Shown: piece by piece, positions 39,681-47,391 of the stretch
How positions within the stretch are numbered: position 1 is the stretch's first letter
How the letters are laid out: each line of letters starts with the position of its first letter
The notes under the pieces: generated by a model
What the model was told of the DNA's origin: nothing
Database searches by the model: none
What the model saw: the letters and a program-made list of their open reading frames with translations, nothing else
Program-made: the position numbers and the translations under genes
Assembly: GCA_025210375.1 (NCBI GenBank)
Contig: JAOASB010000013.1
Span: forward strand, 62,001-126,000
DNA: 64,000 nt
Reading direction: 5' to 3'
DNA from: Maledivibacter sp.
GTDB taxonomy: Bacteria > Bacillota > Clostridia > Peptostreptococcales > Caminicellaceae

Positions 39681-40634
39681 TTAATCTAATGCCCATACCC
39701 AGTAGTTTTTGATTCTACTGGATTTCACCTTCAGATTCTTCTTGGCTGTATCCAGTGTTCTCTTGGCTATGCCTTCTTCTTTGGCTTTGGTATAGATAAC
39801 AGAGCTTTTAACACTGCCTTCAGCTAGAATAGCCTTGATGAAGTGTTCAGCTTCACGTATCGGACTATTATTAGGTGCAGTCCCTTGTAGTAAGCTATCT
39901 GCATCAATATTATATTCTCCAATCCATTTAAAACCATTGTCTCTATCCAGTTCAAAAGCTATTGAACAACCTTCTGGAGCTAGATTACTCTTGATCTGTA
40001 TCACTGCTCTTAATGCTTTATCATCTTTTATTCTACCGACCATTAATACACTTCTTGCAGCAGCTGCTATATCAATTGACCCTAATCCTCTGTGAAGGCT
40101 CTTGCCTGCCATATTTTTATTCATATGACCAATAAGGACAATGGCACAGCCTGTTTTTTCTGCAACATCCCCTAGTTTCTTGAAAATGGGACGTACTTCA
40201 TTGGCTCGATGCATGTCCACTCTTGCTCCTAGAAAGGCTTGGATGGGATCTATAATGAGTAATTTAGCACCTAATTGCCTGATCGCTTCTTCAATACGTT
40301 CATCTGTAAGAGTCAACTCTTTTTCACTTTCATCAATAACAAGCACTTTAGAGCAATCAGCATTGTTAGATATAAGTCTAGGCTTAACTGTATCTCCTAG
40401 ACCATCCTCTGCCGTCTGATAGATAACATTACAAGGCTCTAACTCCTTACCTAATGGCAAAGTCCCTCCTGTTGTTAATGTAGATGCTATAGCTAATATA
40501 AAAGTGGTTTTACCTTCTCCTGGATTCCCCTGGATAATGGTTATCTTGCCAAAGGGGATATAGGGATACCAAAGCCACTTTGTTTCTATGGCTTCAATGG
40601 TATCCATCCTGATTAATTTAAGCTCTGTATCCAT
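39681..40634 (-). CDS. RepA-like AAA ATPase
   Basis: 317 residues. RecA/RepA-type core with Walker A GNPGEGKTT near 34-42, Walker B LLIIDPIQAFLGAR near 125-138, and IVLIGHMNKNMAGKSLHRGLGS. The C-terminus is a short winged-helix-like segment (SSVIYTKAKEEGIAKRTLDTAKKNL). This family (AAA_25, hexameric helicase RepA type) is common on plasmids and mobile elements and suggests replication or unwinding of the excised element. It lies 10 nt after the DUF6075-like gene. Confidence 0.83.
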   Translation of the reverse strand: MDTELKLIRMDTIEAIETKWLWYPYIPFGKITIIQGNPGEGKTTFILAIASTLTTGGTLPLGKELEPCNVIYQTAEDGLGDTVKPRLISNNADCSKVLVIDESEKELTLTDERIEEAIRQLGAKLLIIDPIQAFLGARVDMHRANEVRPIFKKLGDVAEKTGCAIVLIGHMNKNMAGKSLHRGLGSIDIAAAARSVLMVGRIKDDKALRAVIQIKSNLAPEGCSIAFELDRDNGFKWIGEYNIDADSLLQGTAPNNSPIREAEHFIKAILAEGSVKSSVIYTKAKEEGIAKRTLDTAKKNLKVKSSRIKNYWVWALD

Positions 40635-40644
40635 GTCAGCCCTC

Positions 40645-41061
40645 CTAGAGTTCTAGTTCGTCCTCTTCTTCTATTCTTTCAATATCCTGTTCTTTGGTTT
40701 CTTCCATACCACCAAACCTTACATGAATAGCATTAAATGCTAGGACATAATTTCGATCATCAAGGTTATGAAAAATATCTAGTGGTGTTGTGAAACCATC
40801 TTCATAATTGTTATATAGATTAAAGGATAATCTTATTAAACTCTTGGCACTTGATGAGAAATCAACCTGTGTGGATTGCAAGCATTCAGGACGTATACTA
40901 TGATCATCAAAGTCATAAATATGATTGACCTTGTTCGCTAGATCAAAATTACCTGAAAGAATATAAAATAGGGCTTGTCTCTCGTGATCGGTGGGATAGG
41001 TATTGTCTCTTTGTATCATCTTGTGATAATTCAATAGGTGTTGTTTGTCTAAGAATTTCAT
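40645..41061 (-). CDS. DUF6075-like protein
   Basis: About 138 residues from the ATG at 41061, 9 nt after AAGGAG. Segments YPTDHERQALFYILSGN and SLIRLSFNLYN are conserved in DUF6075 proteins as I remember them, which sit beside RepA-like ATPases in ICEs and mobilizable elements. An acidic tail (EEEDELEL) ends the protein. Function unknown; probably one transcript with the ATPase. Confidence 0.7.
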   Translation of the reverse strand: MKFLDKQHLLNYHKMIQRDNTYPTDHERQALFYILSGNFDLANKVNHIYDFDDHSIRPECLQSTQVDFSSSAKSLIRLSFNLYNNYEDGFTTPLDIFHNLDDRNYVLAFNAIHVRFGGMEETKEQDIERIEEEDELEL

Positions 41062-41103
41062 TGTGATCATCTCCTTTTTATCGTTTAGTGGTATCTATAT
41101 AAA

Positions 41104-41288
41104 AAGCAAAATCTAAGCCGTACGCTCTCAGATTTTACTTGAATAAAAAAAAGTCCCTTCATAAGTAAGGAAAAAAATCGACGATTTGTACCCCCTTTTT
41201 GCAAAAAAAAATGACCTTTAATAAAAAAGGACACTCTAAACAGCTATATTAAGCTAAAAAAATCCGACTACATTATTGCAGTCGGATT
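41104..41288. terminator. hairpin cluster including the terminator of the toxin-antitoxin operon
   Basis: AATCCGACT/AGTCGGATT (41261-41288, 10-nt loop) followed on the minus strand by a T run is a clear intrinsic terminator just beyond the antitoxin gene. The rest of the gap holds AAATCG-A-CGATTT (41175-41187) and AAAATCT/AGATTTT (about 41109-41135), probably in the leader of the DUF6075-RepA operon. Confidence 0.75.
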
Positions 41289-41291
41289 AAC

Positions 41292-41564
41292 TTATCTAAA
41301 TTCTATATGAAGTTCTTTTCCTAGTGCATGAGCAATTCTTTTAAGAAACGCTATGCTCGGATTATAATTGGCATTTTCAAGCCTACTAATGTGACTTTGC
41401 TGTATGCCAGTCAGAGTTGACAGTTCCTTTTGAGTGAGCTTTTTTTCTTTCCTTGCATCAATCATGGCTTGTTTAATCTCATATTCTACAGCTAAATCAT
41501 CATATTCCTTTTTAAACTCGGGGTCTTTCATACATTCATCTAAATAGTTGTTAAAATCAGTCAT
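41292..41564 (-). CDS. higA: HigA-type antitoxin, XRE family
   Basis: About 90 residues from the ATG at 41564, 7 nt after AAAGGAGG. The C-terminal half is an XRE helix-turn-helix (KKLTQKELSTLTGIQQSHISRLEN). It follows the toxin gene with an 8-nt overlap, the reversed toxin-first order typical of HigBA. It should neutralise the toxin and repress the operon. Confidence 0.88.
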   Translation of the reverse strand: MTDFNNYLDECMKDPEFKKEYDDLAVEYEIKQAMIDARKEKKLTQKELSTLTGIQQSHISRLENANYNPSIAFLKRIAHALGKELHIEFR

Positions 41565-41910
41565 TGCTATGCCTCCTTTCAAACGCCATCTTATATTTTA
41601 TTGCCTTTTCTATTTCTCTTGGTGGTGTTTTCTGCGTCTTCTTTATGAAGCCATTGGTTAGTATAATATTATTGTCTACGTAAAAGAAATAAAATATCCT
41701 TGATATATTACTTGAGAACTTAATTCTAAGTTCAAATATCCCCTTATCAATATATTTGCAGTGGGGTTCTCGTAGTTCCTGTCCGTTATCTCTTAGGAGC
41801 GTTATTTCCCTTAACGCTTTCGCTTTCATCTTTGTATCTAAGCTATCAAGAAATTCTCTTACTGGTTCTTTTCCATTGTCACTTTGAAAGAATTTTATAT
41901 TATGCATCAC
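41557..41910 (-). CDS. higB: HigB/RelE-family toxin
   Basis: 117 residues of the phage Gp49-like/HigB family: PVREFLDSLD, ALREITLLRDNGQELREPHCKYI, GIFELRIKFSSNISRIFYFF and NGFIKKTQKTPPREI are the usual conserved blocks. Such toxins cleave mRNA on the ribosome. With the antitoxin it forms an addiction module that would stabilise the element. The operon is bounded downstream by a clear terminator. Confidence 0.88.
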   Translation of the reverse strand: MMHNIKFFQSDNGKEPVREFLDSLDTKMKAKALREITLLRDNGQELREPHCKYIDKGIFELRIKFSSNISRIFYFFYVDNNIILTNGFIKKTQKTPPREIEKAIKYKMAFERRHSND

Positions 41911-41981
41911 TATCTCCTACTTATATAATATGCTATATATGGCATAATGTCAATGTTGATTTATATAGTTTCAAGGTTTCT

Positions 41982-42254
41982 CTAATCATTTTCTCCACTA
42001 TATATTTCGGCAGCTAATCTAAATCCCGCTTTAAAACCATAGACAAAATGGGTTTTGCACTCTATCAAAGAGCGCCCCGCTTCCATATCTGCTAACTTAT
42101 CAAATATTTGTCTTTGCTCTTGGGTGATTTTCTTAAAAAATTCATCTTCTTCCTTCATAATTTCTGAACTGCATTCATTATATTCATCTGTTCGAGTGAA
42201 CTTATCAAATGAGTTAATTTCCCCTACAAATAGTTGTTCTATTATTGATCTCAT
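41982..42254 (-). CDS. DUF6809-like small protein
   Basis: 90 residues with MRSIIEQLFVGEI at the N-terminus and FVYGFKAGFRLAAEIY at the C-terminus, the pattern I associate with DUF6809. A perfect AGGAGG lies 6 nt before the ATG. Related to the tandem pair at 11869-12533. Common in Firmicute mobile elements; function unknown. Confidence 0.75.
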   Translation of the reverse strand: MRSIIEQLFVGEINSFDKFTRTDEYNECSSEIMKEEDEFFKKITQEQRQIFDKLADMEAGRSLIECKTHFVYGFKAGFRLAAEIYSGEND

Positions 42255-42290
42255 GTGCTCCTCCTAAATTGTGTAATCATTAAATATACG

Positions 42291-42319
42291 TTGAATTCCA
42301 CAACAAGTAGATGTATAAT
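42291..42319 (+). promoter_or_regulatory. sigma-A promoter for a candidate small RNA
   Basis: TTGAAT, exactly 17 bp, TATAAT. The -10 box is perfect and the -35 box has two changes from consensus. It points rightward, against all neighbouring genes, and directly feeds the terminator-ended segment at 42326-42401. Confidence 0.7.
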
Positions 42320-42325
42320 GAACTT

Positions 42326-42401
42326 ACTTCTGCTTATTGTGGGGGGTAGAATGAAGCAGTGTTCTGATTTAGCGATTGGGTACTGCTTCATTCATTTTTT
42401 T
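42326..42401 (+). ncRNA. candidate small RNA of about 76 nt
   Basis: From the predicted start, 7 nt after the -10 box, to a 12-bp perfect stem GAATGAAGCAGT/ACTGCTTCATTC (42349-42360 and 42382-42393) followed by ATTTTTTT. The hairpin ends in a T run only on the plus strand, so it serves rightward transcription, yet no rightward gene exists here. The unpaired 5' part contains GGGGGG. It lies between the DUF6809-like and tnpV genes of the mobile module and reads against tnpV. No target was identified. Confidence 0.6.
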
Positions 42402-42420
42402 CATTAAAATACCAAAATTT

Positions 42421-42777
42421 TCATCTTGGCATATACACTATTTCACTAAGTACAATTTCTTCTGCTCTCGCTCTTATCATTTCCCTGTGCTTATAGCTCT
42501 CGTAAAAATTCTCTGGATCTAATATCGGGATTTTCATTAACATCTGCTTTTGCAAAACTTCCATCATTTGATGAGCTTCCTCATTGACTTTATACATGGT
42601 TTCCATCAATGTCCCTTCTGCTCTCAATAGACTGTATCTATACGGATTCTCATTCTTTAAATAACTCATGGCTATACTTCCATATTTGCCTATTTTAAGT
42701 CTAGCGTTCGATACTTCTATAACAGGTTCTAGAAATCCTTGCTTAGTCATTCTGTAGTCAAGCTCAACTGGTTTCAT
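42421..42777 (-). CDS. tnpV: TnpV family protein
   Basis: 118 residues, [19 protein letters not shown] at the start, [15 protein letters not shown] in the middle and [15 protein letters not shown] near the end. This is the TnpV family first named in Tn4451, whose role is not established. An AGGGGG site precedes the ATG. It is the gene nearest rlmD, about 115 nt from its stop. A gapless, about 70% identical copy is nested inside the giant methylase-helicase gene at 21990-22346. Confidence 0.85.
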   Translation of the reverse strand: MKPVELDYRMTKQGFLEPVIEVSNARLKIGKYGSIAMSYLKNENPYRYSLLRAEGTLMETMYKVNEEAHQMMEVLQKQMLMKIPILDPENFYESYKHREMIRARAEEIVLSEIVYMPR

Positions 42778-42835
42778 TCATAACACCCCCTCTTCGTAAT
42801 CAGATTTACTCTTTTCTAAAAAAGAGTATAAAAAA

Positions 42836-42889
42836 ATAGGACAGCAGTTCGCAACCCTTCATATTACAGGTTTCTAACTGTTGTCCTAT
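42836..42889 (-). terminator. intrinsic terminator of rlmD at the element junction
   Basis: ATAGGACAACAGTT pairs with AACTGCTGTCCTAT (13 of 14 bases) across a 26-nt loop with an inner AACC/GGTT, and a run of seven T follows on the minus strand. It begins 4 nt after the rlmD stop. The junction between mobile element and chromosome should lie in or next to this structure. Confidence 0.7.
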
Positions 42890-42893
42890 TATA

Positions 42894-44249
42894 TCACCTA
42901 CTTATTCGTACAATAGTCTCCACATGCGGCGTATGGGGAAACATATCTACACACTTAACTTTTTCAACGATATAATCACTTTCCTCATTTATTTGTTTTA
43001 AATTCTCCGCTAGGGTTTTAGGATTACATGAAATATATATAATCTCTTTTGCTTTAAATTCTAAGATTTTGCTTAACGCTTTGGGATTAACCCCTACTCT
43101 AGGTGGATCTAGTATGATTATATCGGGCTTTTCATTTAATTCATCAATCTTTTTCAGTACATCTCCAGCAATAAAATGACAATTATTTAATCCATTGTTT
43201 GAGGCATTATGATTTGCAGCATCTACTGCTTCTTCAACTATTTCTATCCCTATTACCTTCTTAGCCTTTTGTGCAACTATCTGACCAATGGTACCTGTCC
43301 CGCAGTAGAGATCAAAAACTGTTTTATTATCTTTATCTTCAATAAAATCCAAAGCAGTTTTATATAAAACCTCTGCCCCTAATGTATTTGTTTGGAAAAA
43401 TGAAAATGGAGATATCTTAAACCTTAATCCGAGAAGTTCATCATAAAAATAATCCTGTCCGTATAAGATTTCCATTTTATCACATTTAACTGCATCGGCC
43501 AAATTATCGTTAAGTATATGGATGACTCCCTTTATTTCTCCCTGAAGCTCAACCTCAAGAAGGTTATTAACATAGTCAGTCAAATCAATATCTAACTGTG
43601 TGGATGTAACTAAAACCACCAACATTTCACCTGTGTTTAAACCCTTCCTTACAATAAGATGTCTTAAATATCCTTTATGAGTCTTATTAACATAGTGTGG
43701 AATTTCTCTTTCATTAAAGTATTGTAGGTTTAATTTCAGTATGTCGTTGAAATCTTCATCAACCAATTTACATTGATTCACTGTTACAACAGAGTTAAAC
43801 TGTCCTCTTTTATGCATTCCTAGGGTCATTTCTCCACCCTTTATTTCATCACCAAAGGAATATTCCATTTTATTTCTATATCCATATACCTCTGGACTTT
43901 TTTCAATACCAAGGAATTCATAATCATGGATTCCCGCATCATCAATTAGTTTTTTTACTAAATCGGCTTTTATTTGAAGTTGTATATCATAGTCAACAGT
44001 TTGCCTGGCACATCCTCCACAAAGTCCAAAATGTGAACAGAATGATTCTGATTCAAAGGGGGACTGCTTAATAACTTCGATTAATTTGCCTTCGCAGTAC
44101 TCCCTACGATTCTTCTTTATTCTAGCCCTTACCGTCTGTCCCTTCAAGGCATTTTTTATGAAAACTTTTTTTCCTTCAAGTTCTCCTATACCCTTTGCGG
44201 GAAACTCCATATCCATTATTTCAACTTCTACTATTTGTCCTTTTTTCAA
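42894..44249 (-). CDS. rlmD: 23S rRNA (uracil-5-)-methyltransferase, RlmD/RumA type
   Basis: 451 residues. N-terminal TRAM domain (about 1-58), cysteines C71, C77 and C80 for a 4Fe-4S cluster, then the SAM-dependent methylase with LYCGTGTIGQ, DPPRVGV and the catalytic-cysteine segment YISCNPKTL. The reaction is methylation of uridine C5 in 23S rRNA; RlmCD-type double specificity is possible in Firmicutes. The gene is intact to its stop. The mobile region starts just beyond its 3' end, and rum-type genes are known integration sites of some streptococcal ICEs, so this is the likely target. Confidence 0.92.
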   Translation of the reverse strand: MKKGQIVEVEIMDMEFPAKGIGELEGKKVFIKNALKGQTVRARIKKNRREYCEGKLIEVIKQSPFESESFCSHFGLCGGCARQTVDYDIQLQIKADLVKKLIDDAGIHDYEFLGIEKSPEVYGYRNKMEYSFGDEIKGGEMTLGMHKRGQFNSVVTVNQCKLVDEDFNDILKLNLQYFNEREIPHYVNKTHKGYLRHLIVRKGLNTGEMLVVLVTSTQLDIDLTDYVNNLLEVELQGEIKGVIHILNDNLADAVKCDKMEILYGQDYFYDELLGLRFKISPFSFFQTNTLGAEVLYKTALDFIEDKDNKTVFDLYCGTGTIGQIVAQKAKKVIGIEIVEEAVDAANHNASNNGLNNCHFIAGDVLKKIDELNEKPDIIILDPPRVGVNPKALSKILEFKAKEIIYISCNPKTLAENLKQINEESDYIVEKVKCVDMFPHTPHVETIVRISR

Positions 44250-44414
44250 TATGACACACTCCTTGATATAATATTATTTCTATTAATCCATTTTTCTTCT
44301 TATGATATAATATACCCTAAATTCATATAAGTAAAGGTTAAATAATAACTTAGGACCATAGAGTCCCTTCGTTTTTTGTAGAATCTTTCTGCCAAAATGA
44401 CCTATAAAAAAAAC

Positions 44415-44432
44415 TACCGGGTAATCCCGGTA
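44415..44432 (-). terminator. intrinsic terminator
   Basis: TACCGGG-TAAT-CCCGGTA, a perfect 7-bp stem, followed on the minus strand by eight T. It ends transcription of the HAD phosphatase gene, 5 nt beyond its stop. Confidence 0.88.
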
Positions 44433-44436
44433 TATT

Positions 44437-45081
44437 CTATGCAATATTTATATAATTTTCAATATAGTCTTCCGCCAAATCACATATTTCTTTCTTATAT
44501 GGTAGAGATAGTTCATCGGATATTGCAATAACATTCATCCCAGCACGCTTCGCCGCCAGAACACCTGCATAGGTATCTTCAAACACTAAGCAATCATCAG
44601 GTCTTACATTTAAATCCTCTGCCACTTTTAAGAATACATCGGGATGGGGCTTTCCTTTTTCAACTTCACAGGATGTTCTAATTGTATCAAAATATTTATA
44701 TATATCATGCTTTTTAAGAACCGCTGATGCTAGTTCCCTTGAATTACTGGTACCAAGACCTAATTTAATATCCATAGACTTTACTAATTCGATAAAATCC
44801 AATACTCCGTTTTTTAATTGGATTTTATTCCTATAAAAATCAAATGCCATTGTATTCCATTCTTCTTTTATTTCTTCAATGGGATCAGATATATTAAATG
44901 TCCGCTTGAAATACATAGCGGTTTCCGTGAAGCTCATTCCTTCAATATCCTTTTGCAATCCTTGAGGCAATTCAATGCCTCTTTTAGCTAAGTATTTTAT
45001 ATCTATTTCCCTCCAGATCCACATAGAGTCAACTATAGTTCCATCTAAGTCAAAAATTACAGCTTTAATGTTTTTTAACAT
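44437..45081 (-). CDS. HAD-superfamily phosphatase, beta-phosphoglucomutase-like
   Basis: About 214 residues from the ATG at 45081 after GGAGGGG. HAD motif I DLDGTIVDS near the N-terminus, helical cap (about 18-80), motif II LGTSNS, motif III lysine in EVEKGKPHPDVF and motif IV VFEDTYAGVLAA. Family members dephosphorylate sugar phosphates or similar metabolites; the exact substrate cannot be told. Stands as a single gene with its own terminator. Confidence 0.88.
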   Translation of the reverse strand: MLKNIKAVIFDLDGTIVDSMWIWREIDIKYLAKRGIELPQGLQKDIEGMSFTETAMYFKRTFNISDPIEEIKEEWNTMAFDFYRNKIQLKNGVLDFIELVKSMDIKLGLGTSNSRELASAVLKKHDIYKYFDTIRTSCEVEKGKPHPDVFLKVAEDLNVRPDDCLVFEDTYAGVLAAKRAGMNVIAISDELSLPYKKEICDLAEDYIENYINIA

Positions 45082-45439
45082 ATACCCCTCCATAAAATTA
45101 TTTTGGCATTACTATAAACTAAAATGAATTTCAATGATTTCCTATGATTTAAACTCAGAGACATTCCATCCCTGTCCTTTAGTTATATTCATCTCAAATA
45201 GGTTACGTGCAAAAAGATAGTTAGTTTAGAAACATTCAAAAAATAAACTAGTCATCTCACTCGTTATTTTAATTCTTTTCCTAGTTGCTTTATCCCTTAC
45301 ATACGTAAGTATACCTATGATAAGGTGCCCAGAAAATAATCAAAATCACTTCGCAATCTGACTTGTTTGTTTTTTTATGTGCTTTATCTCCAACTATATT
45401 TTAATATTTCATTTCCTATTAGTCAAATTAATTTAATAA

Positions 45440-45550
45440 GGATGTCTCAGAATATGAATCTTTTAGGGATTTAAAACCTCCATCGACCCATGATATTAGC
45501 AAAGTCGTTGGAGTTTATAGCCCTAAAATTTCATTTATCCTGACACATCC
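45440..45550. repeat. MITE-like 111-bp imperfect inverted repeat
   Basis: The two halves pair over about 47 bases each: GGATGTCTCAG at the left end against CTGACACATCC at the right, TTTTAGGG against CCCTAAAA, and CCTCCATCGAC against GTCGTTGGAG. Only about 15 unpaired bases lie at the centre. It lies in the 523-base gap between the HAD and PrsW genes, which otherwise holds no gene or signal that I can support. A small non-autonomous element or a large RNA hairpin are both possible. Confidence 0.65.
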
Positions 45551-45604
45551 TAGTACAAAGCTAAAAAATACCTTTTAAGATAGACCTTGTTTAAATCTAT
45601 ATCT

Positions 45605-46312
45605 TTATTCTAATCTAAAGTTTCTTTTGTAAGTTATTTTTGATTCAATATAGAATTCGTTTAGTTTTCTTAGGTTTATAATCCATAAATATATAACATA
45701 AGGAACAAACAATAAAAAGGCAGATTGTATTTGGGTCATTAAAATGAAGTTAAAAATACCATGTAATCCTGCTGGTACAAACCAAGATTTTCTAAGATAT
45801 TTTTTTCGTTCCTTTTCATCATGGGAAAACTTAGCCAATGATAAATAATAACCCATGGTTACAGCAAATAGCATATGGGCAGGAACGGAAAATATTCCTC
45901 TATAAAGTCCTATATGGGGATTTGTTGTAAACCTAAAGACAACATACATGACATTCTCTACAGTAGCAAATCCTAATGCAGAAAAAATCGCATAAACTAT
46001 TCCATCCAATTTTTCATCAAATGCTCTACTTTTAAAGGCTGTTAATAGTACAACTCCCCTTTTAAAAAACTCTTCTGTTAATCCTGCAACAATAAACGCA
46101 GTGAAAGCTGCACTTAATATTCCAGTAAAAACATTAAAATTCAAAAGAAGTCTTTCTACAAATGCCGTTGGTATTACTGATGCTGCCCCTAAAACAAAAA
46201 CCTTTATTAATAACGTTAAAGGCTCCTTATCATATCTATCAGTAAAGTAAACTGATAATGCCAGGGCAATACCTGGTGTTATAGCTATAATAAATAATCT
46301 TGTATTCATCAT
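45605..46312 (-). CDS. prsW: PrsW-family intramembrane metalloprotease
   Basis: About 235 residues, seven to eight hydrophobic segments. Conserved PrsW motifs: GLTEEFFKRGVVLL, GFATVENVMYV and SVPAHMLFAVTMGYY, with the EE and H residues expected for metal binding. PrsW in Bacillus subtilis makes the first cleavage of an anti-sigma factor; clostridial members often act on similar membrane regulators. No anti-sigma gene lies next to it here. The start is placed at the ATG at 46312. Confidence 0.85.
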   Translation of the reverse strand: MMNTRLFIIAITPGIALALSVYFTDRYDKEPLTLLIKVFVLGAASVIPTAFVERLLLNFNVFTGILSAAFTAFIVAGLTEEFFKRGVVLLTAFKSRAFDEKLDGIVYAIFSALGFATVENVMYVVFRFTTNPHIGLYRGIFSVPAHMLFAVTMGYYLSLAKFSHDEKERKKYLRKSWFVPAGLHGIFNFILMTQIQSAFLLFVPYVIYLWIINLRKLNEFYIESKITYKRNFRLE

Positions 46313-46421
46313 AAGCACCCCTTCAACATGGCTTATGATATTAGTATCTGTAGAAAAAAAATTTTTATCTCTCCATTTCTTGCCATAGGAGAAATTTCAT
46401 AACTCTTATTTGACTAAACCT

Positions 46422-46546
46422 AATATGGGAATATCATCCTTAATTTGGGCATTTAAGATATAGCATATTTGGTGATATAGCTTTGAAGATTTTTAAACTG
46501 CATGTAGTAGATGGTTTTTATAGCAAATAATCATGCAATTTGCTCC
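46422..46546. repeat. 125-bp dispersed repeat, copy A
   Basis: Shares with 47265-47389 the blocks GAATATCATCCTT, TTAAGATATA, GCATATT and ATGCAATTTGCTC in the same order and spacing. The gap from 46313 to 46756 otherwise holds an inverted fragment of the TATAGAnATTCCAGT repeat at 46611-46644 and no gene. The two copies bracket the small genes at 46757-47148. Confidence 0.65.
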
Positions 46547-46756
46547 ATAGATAAAAATGTAATTTCACTTGTATATTTCTGAGTTTTATCATAGAAAGTT
46601 GTTGAAATATATTAAGTTGAAATTTTGACTGGAATGTCTATAGGTTCATAAAACCTTTAATTCAATATTTTTTCCTGGGAAATATATTAATAGCAAAAAC
46701 TTCAAATTATCTAAAAGTGAGTTTCTGCATAAAATAATTGGGAGGAGGAATATTCA

Positions 46757-46924
46757 ATGATAAATAATGACCCATTAATCAATACAGGTCTAATATATTA
46801 TGAAGATATGTTTGCTTCAAATATAAAGACAAATAACAGAAAAACTCCAGATCTTATGGATAGGGATAAGTTAATTAATACTAGCGAAATATTTTATAAA
46901 GACATGTTAAAACACAAATCTTAA
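46757..46924 (+). CDS. small protein of 55 aa with repeated Y-[EK]-D-M motif
   Basis: ATG at 46757, 9 nt after GGGAGGAGG, a near-ideal ribosome site, and stop TAA at 46922. The product contains two copies of a motif: LIYYEDMFAS near residue 12 and EIFYKDMLKH near 44, joined by a basic Asn-rich linker. No signal peptide or membrane segment. The next gene encodes a related protein. Rightward in a region of leftward genes, so it has its own promoter. I do not recognise the family. Confidence 0.65.
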   Translation: MINNDPLINTGLIYYEDMFASNIKTNNRKTPDLMDRDKLINTSEIFYKDMLKHKS

Positions 46925-46971
46925 CCCTATATATTAAAGCCACATACTAAAGAAACCGGGAGTGATCTATA

Positions 46972-47148
46972 ATGAAAGAAAAGAATAAGTTTATTGACGG
47001 CTATGAAATAAATTATAAGGATATGCTGAATTCAAGCATTAATAGGAATCATAGAACAAATAAAAATGAAAACAGTAAACATATCATAGACAAGGATACC
47101 TTTGAAAGCAAGAAGGATCACTTCAATCCATCTAGCTGGATTGATTAA
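46972..47148 (+). CDS. small protein of 58 aa related to its upstream neighbour
   Basis: ATG at 46972 with GGGAG 8 nt upstream, stop TAA at 47146. It carries one copy of the motif, EINYKDMLNSS near residue 13, followed like its neighbour by an Asn/Arg-rich linker and an acidic-basic [IM]DxD[KT] block. Lies 47 nt downstream of the 55-aa gene, so probably co-transcribed. A GGGTCAA-type hairpin near 47176-47203 may be a weak terminator. Function unknown. Confidence 0.62.
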   Translation: MKEKNKFIDGYEINYKDMLNSSINRNHRTNKNENSKHIIDKDTFESKKDHFNPSSWID

Positions 47149-47264
47149 CATTAGCTATGATTTGTTTAGAATGTCAAACAGGGTCAAAGTTTAATGGACT
47201 TGACCCTAGCTCCATTTATAATTTTCAATTGAGGAAATTGTATATTTGTGACTTGGCGAAATTG

Positions 47265-47389
47265 CATATGCGAATATCATCCTTGATGTAATTACTTAAG
47301 ATATAAGCATATTCGATGGTATAATTTCAGAGATCTTAAAACTATATATAATAGATAATTTCTGTAGAAGGTAATTATGCAATTTGCTC
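47265..47389. repeat. 125-bp dispersed repeat, copy B
   Basis: Direct repeat of 46422-46546 with roughly three quarters of bases matching. Its ends contain the inverted pair AAATTGCATA/TATGCAATTT, so it may be a small mobile element. A further end fragment (TTATACAACTTGCTCA) lies near 55014-55029. Confidence 0.65.
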
Positions 47390-47391
47390 AA

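Noticed and set aside
40645-41290. Possible plasmid-type iteron origin near the RepA-like ATPase
   Set aside because: The gap holds several unrelated hairpins but no repeated iteron, so an origin cannot be supported.
32928-42890. GTTGTCCTATT present in the same orientation at 32928-32938 and 42880-42890, as if it were the attachment-site repeat of the second module
   Set aside because: The left copy is explained as part of the terminal inverted repeat of the IS3-family element and the right copy as an arm of the rlmD terminator. Eleven AT-rich bases are weak evidence.
44250-44414. Possible riboswitch or T-box leader in the rlmD upstream gap
   Set aside because: No conserved riboswitch or T-box sequence is present; only a short GGAC/GTCC hairpin is seen.
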